Positions 1 through 8,500 of a stretch of 64,000 bases of DNA are shown piece by piece. Position numbers and translations under genes: made by a program. The notes under the pieces were generated by a model. It searched no databases. It saw only the letters and a program-made list of their open reading frames with translations, and was not told the DNA's origin. The stretch covers positions 1,695,501 through 1,759,500 of the forward strand of contig NZ_FNUD01000002.1 in assembly GCF_900106095.1 (NCBI RefSeq). The letters run 5' to 3'. How positions within the stretch are numbered: the first letter of the stretch is position 1; each line of letters starts with the position of its first letter. This DNA comes from Pseudomonas deceptionensis. GTDB lineage: Bacteria > Pseudomonadota > Gammaproteobacteria > Pseudomonadales > Pseudomonadaceae.

Positions 1-381
1 CACGGCGCTCGTAGTAAAAGTTATGTGATTCGACTAAATCCAAAACTCCTTAAATTATTTGAGGGCGACCAGTTCACTGATGTTGATTGGTCTATTCGTC
101 AGGAACTGCGTGGAAAACCAATTGCGAAGTGGTTGCATGGTTTCTATGCATCCCATGCCAATCCATTTCGTTTAAAAATCGAAACTCTGCACCGACTATG
201 TGGGAGTAGAGCCAAATCTCTAGATGACTTCAAGACGGATCTGGTCAAAGCGCTCGATTCCTTGGCACGAGCAAGCAACGCCGCAGGTCAGCCCTTCAGC
301 TATGCAATTGAGGGTGCCTTGGTGCGAGTCAAAACTACTCCGAGCTCTTCGCAGCGTCGACATCTAGCCAATAAGTGCTGA
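1..381 (+). CDS. TrfA-family plasmid replication initiator, C-terminal part (cut by window edge)
   Basis: The frame is open from base 1 to a TGA ending at 381, so at least 126 residues are visible and the gene starts outside the window. The visible part resembles the C-terminal winged-helix of TrfA-type initiators: a pattern like LLKLF-GDQFT--DW, then a segment 'FYASHANPFRLKIETLHRLCGS' (split here: FYASHANPF / LKIETLHRLCGS) that matches the TrfA layout of 'FSSHREPYPLKLETFRLMCGS'. Family role: binds iterons at the vegetative origin and recruits DnaA and helicase. An iteron-like array follows directly (382-485), which fits. A GTG at 25 could serve as an internal start, but the reading frame continues upstream without a stop, so I treat the gene as truncated only by the window. 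Presence of a plasmid initiator beside a recombinase points to an integrated or integrative plasmid-like element. Confidence 0.7.
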   Translation, partial: HGARSKSYVIRLNPKLLKLFEGDQFTDVDWSIRQELRGKPIAKWLHGFYASHANPFRLKIETLHRLCGSRAKSLDDFKTDLVKALDSLARASNAAGQPFSYAIEGALVRVKTTPSSSQRRHLANKC

Positions 382-485
382 TGCCGTTCCAGCGCCCGTT
401 CGATACCGTTCTAGCACCCGTGACTACCGTTCCAGCACTCCGACAATATAGTTCTTGCCCCCCTATGGTTACCGTTCCAGCACTC
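382..485. repeat. Iteron-like direct repeats after the rep gene (putative oriV)
   Basis: A 16-bp unit close to taccgttccagcactc recurs at 382, 404, 425 and 470, with a degenerate copy (about 10 of 16 matches) at 447, so the spacing is 21-23 bp, close to two helical turns. All copies are in the same orientation. An AT-rich segment follows at about 560-590. Tandem units with helical phasing beside a TrfA-like gene are what an iteron origin looks like; function is inferred. The short reading frames crossing this stretch are repeat artefacts. Confidence 0.55.
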
Positions 486-605
486 CTGTATCACGGTGCT
501 GAGATCGCTCCGGAGCCCAGTAGGAATAGGCGTTGCACAGATTTTTGCAGGAGGCACTAATCAGTTTTTAATCATTCTTAATCTTCAGTCCCTAAAGCGC
601 TATTT

Positions 606-1529
606 CTAACGTCCGAGATAATGCGTGGACACGTCCTCACGAGAGTGTCCCAATTCTTCGACAACCGCCATGCGTGCAAAACGATCCAACTCCCAGTTAT
701 GGGATCTGAGGTTTCCTCCTTCAATCGGTGAGCTGTTACCTGAGTAGTGGGTATAACGCTCATTGGCGAAGGCGTGACGCAGGCCATGTGAGGTAACGCC
801 AAGCTGAACCTTGGTCAGCCCAGCTTTGGCGACAATACGGCTGTAGTGGCCCAGCGCTTGTTTCAACGACTTACTTGGATCGGAAGTGCTCGCGGTACGG
901 CGATCTGCATAAGCCTTAGCTCTATCAATCAGCTCTCTGCGCTCAGGAGTATCGATGGGTACCGTGCGGTCCCGCCCGCCTTTCGTGCCGATGCTGACAG
1001 CCAAGTAGCTGCCCTTGTCCGCCAGGTGAGGGCGCAGCATGATCGACTCCTTTACCCTGAGACCAAACCGGAGCTGAAGCTCCACCTGAAGTGCTACACG
1101 TTCATCCAGGGCGCGTAGGTCATCCAGTTTTTGCGTCGCGCTAACTCCGTTTGCCTCCCAACTCTTGTCCTGAGTATTGATCGAAGTTCTGGCGGCCTCA
1201 TGGTTCGGGAAATAACGCTCGGTGCTCTCCACCATGCCTTCTTTGCCAATCCAGGAGGTGAATGTTCTTAGGGTGGAGAGGCGGTTTTGCAGGGTCGAGG
1301 AGGAGAGCTCCCTGCTCAGCCAGTGTCGGGTCAGCGCCTCCACATGACGGCCTTTGAGCTGACTGACACTGTCGAGCTTGTAGCCCATTTCTCTCAGATC
1401 GGTGAATGCCTGATAAAGCACGGTCGAGCGCTTGTGCTGCGTTTCATGACTGGCAATTGTCCCATCCGAGGCCTTAATGCCGTTGTGCTCTTTGAGCACG
1501 GATGCCAGTGAGGATTTCCATCCGGCCAT
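606..1529 (-). CDS. Tyrosine recombinase / integrase
   Basis: A 307-residue site-specific recombinase. The catalytic set is visible: Arg in LRFGLRVKES, Lys in GTKGGRDRTVP, the H-x-x-R box HGLRHAFA, a second His in ELGHSREDV and the nucleophile Tyr in the C-terminal THYLGR. The N-terminal half has an alpha-helical SAM-like DNA-binding region. I start at the ATG at 1529 (MAGWKSS), since CAGGAGCAG lies just upstream; the longer frame to 1619 has no ribosome site. It ends 12 residues or fewer after the Tyr, normal for the family. Together with the tRNA-like fragment at 13,907 it is the natural candidate for having inserted the island, though I cannot see its attachment core next to the gene. Confidence 0.85.
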   Translation of the reverse strand: MAGWKSSLASVLKEHNGIKASDGTIASHETQHKRSTVLYQAFTDLREMGYKLDSVSQLKGRHVEALTRHWLSRELSSSTLQNRLSTLRTFTSWIGKEGMVESTERYFPNHEAARTSINTQDKSWEANGVSATQKLDDLRALDERVALQVELQLRFGLRVKESIMLRPHLADKGSYLAVSIGTKGGRDRTVPIDTPERRELIDRAKAYADRRTASTSDPSKSLKQALGHYSRIVAKAGLTKVQLGVTSHGLRHAFANERYTHYSGNSSPIEGGNLRSHNWELDRFARMAVVEELGHSREDVSTHYLGR

Positions 1530-2141
1530 AACTGCTCCTGGTGTTTCTAATGAATATGTAGTTGCGCGCAGGGGGATACGTGAAAGCGAACTTGCTGCCA
1601 GTAGCACGGTTTCCCGCACACAAAGGCACCCCGGAGGGCGGACAACCCATTTTGGGTTCCGGCCAGCCTGCTGGGCTGGTTTTGCATCGTTGATACGGTC
1701 TGCGGTGTGACGAACCCTGTTGCGTCATCATCGAGCCGCGAGCAATGCTCAAAACGTGCAGCGATGAAAAGCGCGATGGGGATTGCCAGCACCCTAACTT
1801 CGCACCTGGATGCGGTTACTGCTATTTACGTAACGTGCGCTCCAGGACTCCAACCGCCCTGGTCGTGACGTGATGTGTGCCAGTGAAGCAAGTACGGTTT
1901 GCACCCACGTTCACTGTCTGCCCCCGCTGGCAGACCACACCTTGGGCGGGAAGCGCCAGGCGCTCTCAATGGATCATCACTACTGCATCAAGCTCGAACC
2001 GAGATCCCAAGCCAAGCGTTGAGAACCACCTCCTTCGTAGATTGGCACCCGTCCAAACTACGACCCAGGGGCGTTGGTACGGACGCCTTTGGTCTGTAGT
2101 TGCAGGTCAGGCTGATGACAGCCTCAACCCACATCGACCTT

Positions 2142-2171
2142 CGCCCTCACTGCGATGACGCGGTGAGGGCG
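2142..2171. repeat. Inverted repeat, 9-bp arms
   Basis: Arms cgccctcac (2142-2150) and gtgagggcg (2163-2171) are exact reverse complements with a 12-nt loop. No poly-T tract follows, so a terminator is not supported. Confidence 0.5.
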
Positions 2172-2339
2172 GAGGCGGTTGTTCCAGAGAATCAAACAAC
2201 CTGTAGCACGAGACTCGTTGTCGCGAGTTTCGCCCTTTGCAGGGCTCATCAGTCGTGCGCGAAAGTTTTCTTCACCTGCTGTGATCATTTCTCGCAGACC
2301 ATCAAACCCAGTGCAACCGAACTCGGTGCAGTTGCTTCA

Positions 2340-2383
2340 CCCCACTCTCTTTTCTGGCTTTCAGCTCAGAAAAGAGAGTGGGG
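2340..2383. repeat. Perfect 17-bp inverted repeat
   Basis: The left arm at 2340-2356 and the right arm at 2367-2383 are exact reverse complements (arms begin ccccactctc and end gagagtgggg), with a 10-nt loop. There is no T-run on either side. It lies in non-coding DNA, so it is not explained by a gene. Possible roles are a structured RNA or a recombination/replication site. Confidence 0.7.
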
Positions 2384-3126
2384 CGCCCACACGACGCGCG
2401 ATGATGGGGATGACCACATAGGGGCTCAGTAGAGGCAGACCTGACGCTCGTTATCTCGGCTGGTCAGATCAACAATGATGGGACACCATGAGCAGGTTTT
2501 TCTCCCCGCCAAATACGCTGGGTTCTGGATAGACTTCCTCAGCGATTTGGTTGCAGCGCGGGCTAGGCATGAACCGATGCAGGAGAGCATGTGAATACGT
2601 TTGACGTAGTGCTCTACAACTCACACGGCGCGTACTCAGGCAGAGAGTAAAAGTTCAGAGCCTTCAGAATTGAAGGGCGAATAGTTTCAGGGCAAGAGGG
2701 GCGGCAGCGACCGCCCTGGTGTCGGCGTTGACGTCAGATAGTTGGGGCTCGCCGGCACGGCCCACCATATCCAGAAACCTCAGAAATCTAACGGCAAACC
2801 GCTCGGTAGCATCGTACTGCGTCTGCGCGGCTGCAGAAATGCACTGAGAAATACTGCATTCACACTTCCCAGGCGCTGGGAGTTCATCGTGAATCCGCCG
2901 CAGCATCCTGGCGAAAATCCCCCCAGCCATTGGGAATCACGCAAAAACCACTGAGAAGTAAACGGCCTTCACTGCTTCACCATCAGGGTGCCGTGGTTAT
3001 TCCCTTCAACCCCGCTTCGGCGCTCTCAGATCCCAGTGCGGGAGCCGACGATTTTTCCCTGCTGCTCGATGACACATAGGGACCACGGGGTAGCGTGGCG
3101 ACTCATTACGAGCGGAGGTGATCTGT

Positions 3127-3285
3127 ATGGGGCGAATTTTTGTGGGTGTTACCTGCGTAGGCGCGGGCTTCTGGTTGGGCTCCTATCGTCTGGTGCCGTT
3201 GTGGGCGATCTTGGTGTTGGCCTTTATCGGAGCTGGCCTGTGGTTGCTGGCGAAATGGCTAGAGCGGCGGGAGACTGACCGATGA
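3127..3285 (+). CDS. Small membrane protein of unknown function (52 aa)
   Basis: This reading frame was called by eye because of a strong ribosome site (GGAGGTG) seven bases before the ATG. The 52-residue product starts MGRIFVGVTCVGAGFWLG and has two hydrophobic segments (about residues 4-18 and 23-43) followed by a basic-acidic tail KWLERRETDR. It is predicted to sit in the inner membrane with a short cytoplasmic tail. The stop TGA overlaps the next start (ATGATG at 3282), so the two genes are probably translationally coupled. I recognise no family. Confidence 0.6.
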   Translation: MGRIFVGVTCVGAGFWLGSYRLVPLWAILVLAFIGAGLWLLAKWLERRETDR

Positions 3286-3509
3286 TGCGGGCTGATCTTG
3301 ATGAGCTGATGGTCGTCAGCTGTCTGTGTCCAGGTATGAAGTGGTCGTCCTCCGTGACGCGGCCTGTACTCATCTCTAGAGAAGGCAACGTCCTGCGCCT
3401 GTACTGGATGCCCTTGTTGCTGTGCCTGGATGAATATCGCGCCGGGATTTTTATCGGGCAGCTCAACCGAAATGGTGATGCGTTAACTGAGTGGGTGATG
3501 CCAAAATGA
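3282..3509 (+). CDS. Hypothetical protein coupled to the small membrane protein (75 aa)
   Basis: The start ATG at 3282 overlaps the stop of the preceding gene (ATGA), which is the best evidence that it is real. The product (begins MMRADLDELMVVSC) is 75 residues, with two cysteines near residues 14-16, a hydrophobic stretch YWMPLLLC around residue 45 and a C-terminal part GIFIGQLNRNGDA that looks like a short beta structure. No recognised domain. Together with the upstream gene and perhaps the lipoprotein at 3568 it may form a small envelope-related operon. Confidence 0.5.
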   Translation: MMRADLDELMVVSCLCPGMKWSSSVTRPVLISREGNVLRLYWMPLLLCLDEYRAGIFIGQLNRNGDALTEWVMPK

Positions 3510-3567
3510 CATCAATTCGTAAGTGAAGATCACTGCGCCGAAAAAATTAAAAGTAATGAAGGACGTT

Positions 3568-4386
3568 ATGCATACGCTAATAAAATTTGCCACAGCTGCT
3601 GTTACTGGAGCTCTCCTCTCTGGCTGCGGAGCCGAAGACTTCACTGGTGCATACCGATTCAAAGACTCAAGCATGAATGGAACCATGGTTCTCAATATTC
3701 ATGGCTCTGAAGCAGAAGTCTTCGGGGACTTTGGGAAGGGCGGCATCAAACCGCTCGGTAAAATGAACGTGTCGGTTAAAGATGAAAAACTACTTCTTGA
3801 TGCTGTTAGTGGCACGACTCGTCTGGTTATGAAGCGTAATGTCGATGAGCGGAATCTTGACTGCCTTAATTGCAAGGTTCTAGGCATGAGTGCGGATGAG
3901 CATGTTTGGCAGTATGACCCCAAAGGGCCGTATGACGTGGGTCAGATGCTTGAGGAGCAAGCCCGTAGAAAAGAGGAAGCCCTGAATGTCGAGTTGGAAA
4001 AAATGCAGAAGAAAACCCTGGAAAAGATACGCCGGGATTCCGAGGCCCCGAAGCTGACACCATATGAAGGTGATTGGGTATATCAGCGCACTACGAAGCA
4101 TGATCCTTTAACCATCATGGGCATCTGGCGTGGAAAACAGATCAGGGTTTGGTCGTTCACGTTCGAGAATATGGATCGACTGGGGTATGAGTCTCCAGGA
4201 TTTGAGGTGACGGATACTGGCTTGAAGGTCGGAGCTGGTTCTAGCGCTGCCCTGTATACCCTTAGCGCGGACAAAAATGTACTGACCTGCGTGGGCTGTA
4301 GTAAACCAGTGAGCTGGGTCAAGGCTGATCCGAAGAAGGATCTGAGTGATCGTTATTACGCCCGGAAGATAGCTGGAAACCCTTAG
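3568..4386 (+). CDS. Putative lipoprotein of unknown function (272 aa)
   Basis: The start at 3568 is chosen because GAAGGA precedes it at normal spacing and because it gives a clean lipoprotein signal: MHTLIKFATAAVTGALLSGC, with the lipobox LSGC placing the acylated Cys at residue 20. The mature part has two similar halves: each carries a conserved 'C..C' pair (LDCLNCKVLG and LTCVGCSKPV) at the end of a beta-rich segment, separated by a charged helix of about residues 125-155 (EEQARRKEEALNVELEKMQKK). That internal duplication suggests two related beta domains joined by a coiled-coil linker, probably in the periplasm. Family unknown. Confidence 0.75.
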   Translation: MHTLIKFATAAVTGALLSGCGAEDFTGAYRFKDSSMNGTMVLNIHGSEAEVFGDFGKGGIKPLGKMNVSVKDEKLLLDAVSGTTRLVMKRNVDERNLDCLNCKVLGMSADEHVWQYDPKGPYDVGQMLEEQARRKEEALNVELEKMQKKTLEKIRRDSEAPKLTPYEGDWVYQRTTKHDPLTIMGIWRGKQIRVWSFTFENMDRLGYESPGFEVTDTGLKVGAGSSAALYTLSADKNVLTCVGCSKPVSWVKADPKKDLSDRYYARKIAGNP

Positions 4387-4679
4387 TTACAGCTCCTGGT
4401 GATCGGCGTCGGTGAATACTTGCGGGAGCTCGTCGACGTCAGATTAACCCAAGGTTCGCAGGCAGATTGGGAGCAATTCAACGACTTTGCCCCATCCGCT
4501 GCCCATGCCCATGACCTATCTCTGCCAGTGCCGGTTGGTGCTAGATGCTGGTCTAACTGCGGCCATCTGACGCGAACTCGTGGGTGTGCCGCCGAGCACA
4601 CGAAACTGCATCAAGTTCGGTGGAGGGTAAAAAGGAAAGTTGATAGGGTTATTTTTTACAAATAACTTTGAGGTTTATG

Positions 4680-5111
4680 ATGCTTTTGCTACCTATCGAT
4701 TATGCCGGTTGCGTTGAAAATCCTCATTTTTCAAGTATGGATAGACAGTATTGTAAAAGAGGTTGGAGTGCTCTTGTTTATAGAGCAAATGCAAGTTTAA
4801 AAATTGCAGCATTCCTGCCAAAGGATAAAGAAGGATTAAAAATAAATGTTGTCGGACTTCAGCAAGGCTTGTATCTCGCTTTCGGTGCCACTGATGGTTC
4901 GGAAAAGTTACGCTCGTTATATGTCGTGGAAACGGTTACTGCTACTGAGATTTCGCTCAAGCCTGTAGAGGAATGCAATGTGCCAGCTATCTACGAAATA
5001 GATATTGCTGGGCGATACAGCCTGTATTTGTTGGAAGCCAAGCAGGCTATGCTTGAGGCGCAAATTAACGATGTCAGGAAGTGGTTGTTAGAATACAAGG
5101 GGAACAAATAG
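4680..5111 (+). CDS. Hypothetical protein, low GC (143 aa)
   Basis: Two ATG codons at 4677 and 4680 are possible; GAGG at 4670 is at better spacing for 4680. The product of about 143 residues has a hydrophobic start (MLLLPIDYAGC), which might be a short or decayed export signal, then a mixed alpha/beta body and a C-terminal helix (LEAKQAMLEAQINDVRKWLLEYKGNK, given here only as residues ~118-143). Its A+T content is visibly higher than that of the core genes in the window, as expected for recently acquired DNA. No domain recognised; secretion or immunity functions are possible but not shown. Confidence 0.45.
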   Translation: MLLLPIDYAGCVENPHFSSMDRQYCKRGWSALVYRANASLKIAAFLPKDKEGLKINVVGLQQGLYLAFGATDGSEKLRSLYVVETVTATEISLKPVEECNVPAIYEIDIAGRYSLYLLEAKQAMLEAQINDVRKWLLEYKGNK

Positions 5112-5225
5112 CGAAATGGCTTTTTTTCTCTAGGTTTTTTTCGTTTCAATTAAAGTTAATGTGTAAGCGAGCGGTGAACACGCCCACCGATCTCACAAAT
5201 TAAGGGCGATGGTGTCCGCCTATTT

Positions 5226-5484
5226 TGATCTGACCCCCAGAAGTTGGACATCACCATTGGGGGATGTCATGGAAAAATATACAGAGCAGGTAAAGCTCTC
5301 GGCTGTCAGGGATTATTGTTCCGGAAGCGCAGGCCACAGAGAGGTTGCGCATAGACATGGCGTCGATGTTTCATCGCTTCGAAAGTGGATCGCGGCATAC
5401 CAGGCGCTCGGTGCTGCGGCGCTGATGAGTTTGATCCAGTCAGCCAAGCTCAACGGTAAGCGCCCGGCGAAGTCACCTAGCTGA
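5226..5484 (+). mobile_element. Remnant of an IS3-family insertion sequence (left end)
   Basis: The sequence at 5226-5244 (tgatctgacccccagaagt) matches the terminal repeat style of IS3/IS150-group elements and is followed at the expected distance by the start of an orfA. The second orf and the other end are absent, so only the left end remains. The adjacent large gene begins its 3' end at 5548, only 64 bp away. Confidence 0.65.
5269..5484 (+). pseudogene. Truncated IS3-type OrfA transposase
   Basis: Residues 1-50 (from ATG 5269: MEKYTEQVKLSAVRDYCSG..) are a typical OrfA helix-turn-helix: 'GHREVAHRHGVDVSSLRKW' is the recognition region. The similarity stops around LGAAALM and the frame then runs into unrelated sequence and a stop at 5484. 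A complete OrfA would be about 90-170 residues followed by an OrfB with DDE residues, which is missing. Not expected to be active. Confidence 0.7.
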
Positions 5485-5547
5485 GACCACCTCGAAGATC
5501 GTCTGAAAGGTGCCTGAAGTCGAATGCACCATTTATCTATCGATGGA

Positions 5548-8500
5548 TTACCCTCCCATACGCTGTAAAAGCTCGTCGAGCCTCCTGAATTGAGCGGTGT
5601 CCCTGAGAGTTGGGTCTGACTGCACGATTGAGTTCAAGCATTGTCGGAGCTCTTCAGGGAGGACGTGATGCTCCCCGGTAACAGCCTCAAGAAGTGCTAG
5701 CGAGTCCTTTGGATAAAGACTGCAATGACCTGAGTCAGCCAAGCTTTGCATCACGGAATAAGAGAACTCCAATGGCATCAACCAATCGAAAATGGCCTTT
5801 AAGGCTACAGGGAATTTTTCCCCGGCGGCCAATGCCAACTGAGCGAGAGAGTCTGCGATTCTCTCAGTTTTCAGCTCCAAACTTTTTGGCCATATCCCCT
5901 CCCAGAACGGCTGTATACGGTTCGACCAATTTTCCTCCCGTTGACCCGCTGCACCTTCCAGGGCTTGTGAGAGCGCCTGTGCCGACTCCTCTAGCCCATC
6001 GACGGGCAGCGCCGCAATGGCTGTGCGCAGTTCTTGGACGGAGAAGCCTTCAACTGGGCCTATTGCTACATAAGTGAAGAAAGCGGCGAATTGCTGCTTG
6101 TGCTCACCCAGCTCCTCGTAGTGATGTGCAGTCTGCAGGAATTCAGGTTTGAAGGCGGCTAGCAGCGGTTGGTAGAGCCGCGGCGACCACAGAAATCCTT
6201 CCCAGATGCCCTTTGCTTCGAACGCATCTCGCTCCCAATTCAACAGAGGGAGCAGACAGTGCTCTGTCCAATCCTTGTCGACTCGGTAGAGCGAGATCAG
6301 GTGCGATCCCAGGATCACTCGACCATGACGGTAGCGTTGGATATTCGTGTCCGTCAGCTCCGTGAAGAAGTCTGACAGTGCTGGTGGGAGCCCTTCATTA
6401 TCGCGAGGGGACTGCCGATACCAATGATTAATGAGAACTTGAGTGACCATTCCGACGAGATGGTTGATGGCTTCATTAACGGGGCGAGCATTGGAGGAAT
6501 CGTCCTCTGGTTCAGCATCTGATACAGATGGCAGATCCATTAGACGTCGGCACAATGCGTAGAGCTGATCCTCATCCCTGATCGTGGTCTTCTCGGAGAG
6601 GACCTCCAACCAGTTGGAAACGCCATGAGCGATTTCGCCCAATTTCTCATCAGGGAGGGCCAATACTACGGGGGCTGCGTGCGTCCAAAAACGAGCATGC
6701 AAACGTCTACCCCGCCATGCTCGGAGTGCTTCCCGCCAGCGCTCAATCGGCCATTCCCCCTGTGAGGACAGTTCGGAGAGAGCGTGAAGAGTGGTCAGCG
6801 GGCGCTTTCGACATGTGTCGCTCCATGTGTCCCGGCTGATCCCATACGAATCCTTCGGCGGTAATTTGAGCCATTCAATCAACTCAGCCTTATTGTCAGG
6901 CGCGACGCTGACTTCAATGCTGCTTTCAAAGTCGGGGTCACCACTAACAGTCATCCAAGAGGAGAACTCATCTCGCTCATTTTCCGAGACTCGCCACAGT
7001 GGGTTGGCCACTGACAGATGTTGCAGGCGTTTGGCGGCGGAGGCATTCAGTTTGAACCCAGAGGTTTGGAGCTTTACCAGGTTCAGCCAGATTGAGTGCG
7101 CAGTGGCGCCCTGGATGCGTTCAGGCTCCAAATCGGTACGGTAAATGTCGCGTGGAGGGCCTTTGAGGATCGCGCGCTGAAGCTGCGCCCCGACTGTCCT
7201 GGATAGCTGGCCACCCTGAAGGACTAACAGACGCAGTACCTCCCTCCGTGTTTCAATCGACCAGAGCCACCAGCCTTCGTCAGATGTAAGCCAAGACACC
7301 CATAGGTTCTGGTCGATGCACTTTTCCTGGCTGGCTGCGAAGAATGCTAATCGCTTGAACGCTGGGTAGGGTATATCGAACCACCGCGCAGCGATTTGGC
7401 TAGCGTGACTAGGCTTTTCAAGCCGCAGTGCCAGCCACATATCACGTAACAGTTCGATAAGCGTGACCCACTCCCGGAAGCCTCGGTTCTGAGGGTGCGG
7501 TAGGATTGAGGGCAAGTGTCGGTAAGACTTGTCTGAGCGATTGGTCGCATCACCCAGTAGGCTTGCAAGATCCAATACCTCTAACAGGAGGCGTTCGAAG
7601 TCATCGATTAGCCCGGGTAGAAACCCGCGCAGGTTGCAATTTATTAGGTCTTGCAGAGTCGAGCGGACATGGTTGGAGTCCAAGACGACCTCCCAATTCA
7701 AGCTCTCTTTGAGGCGCTTTTCCCCATCATTGTCGCTGGCACTACTTCCCCAATGCATCGGCCCCCGAAGCAGTAATTTAGGTGCCAGCAATGAACGAAG
7801 CTCGAGTCGATGGAGTACTGACATGCCATCTGTTCTGACGCGGCTAAGCCAGCTGTGAAGTCCAGTATGTTGATAGAGCGACTTGACTCGACCGCTGAGC
7901 AAAATACGCCATAACACCTCCATCTCAATGGTGGGAACCGCATTGGGAGCGTGCGTTAAAATTTCTTTTAGCTCCAGGCTTCTCCCGTCCCGGCGTAGAG
8001 ACGCCAGATGATTGAGTTGGATCTCGATTAATGACTCGAGATAGCTATGCGGGACACCTCCTTGAGACACGATCCACATCAGTAACTGCGGGTCATTTAA
8101 ATGTCTGATCAACCATCGCGATAGATGGCTCATGACGTTATCCATTTGCACAGTGTTCGCGACGCCGGAAGCAAGCCGCATTTTAGGAGCAAGCCCATAA
8201 GGCGTGGGGCGATCGATCAGGCTGAATTTCAATTTCTCATCCGCTTCCAGCGAAGCGGGGATGCCAAATCGATTGAGGTCACAGTGTCTGAAGCGGGCTT
8301 CTGAGAACGCATGTGTCAGCCATTCCAGAGGAGGTACGGGATTGATCTCCGCGAAGTGACGGGCCGGAGCGCCGGTCTTGTCTGCCAGCGCCCAAAGCAT
8401 TCGTCCTACAAAGTCATCTTCCGTGGTGCTGGAGGAGGGGCGTGCAAGCGCACTCTCTGAGACCATCCGCATCTTTCCGGTCATTCCGTCCCGGTAAGTC

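Larger units (their letters stand above)
1530..3126. other. Gene-poor 1.6-kb stretch of the island
   Basis: No open frame here has a convincing start, ribosome site and protein-like composition. It holds several hairpins: 1643-1657 (aaccca/tgggtt), 1662-1679 followed by TTTT (could terminate transcription), 1915-1934, 2142-2171 (cgccctcac/gtgagggcg) and a perfect 17-bp palindrome at 2340-2383. It may be a decayed or a cis-acting (replication, transfer) region; the sequence does not decide. Confidence 0.5.

Noticed and set aside
375..560. 61-codon frame after the rep gene
   Set aside because: It reads across the iteron repeats and has no ribosome site.
2900..2915. catcctgg sequence resembling a plasmid nic site
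   Set aside because: Only six to seven bases match and no flanking inverted repeat or relaxase gene is seen.
2664..2930. 88-codon minus-strand frame in the gene-poor region
   Set aside because: Acceptable composition but no ribosome site and no recognisable family; not listed as a gene.
4399..4665. 88-codon frame between lipoprotein and low-GC ORF
   Set aside because: GTG start without ribosome site; opposite frame of similar length; composition not protein-like.
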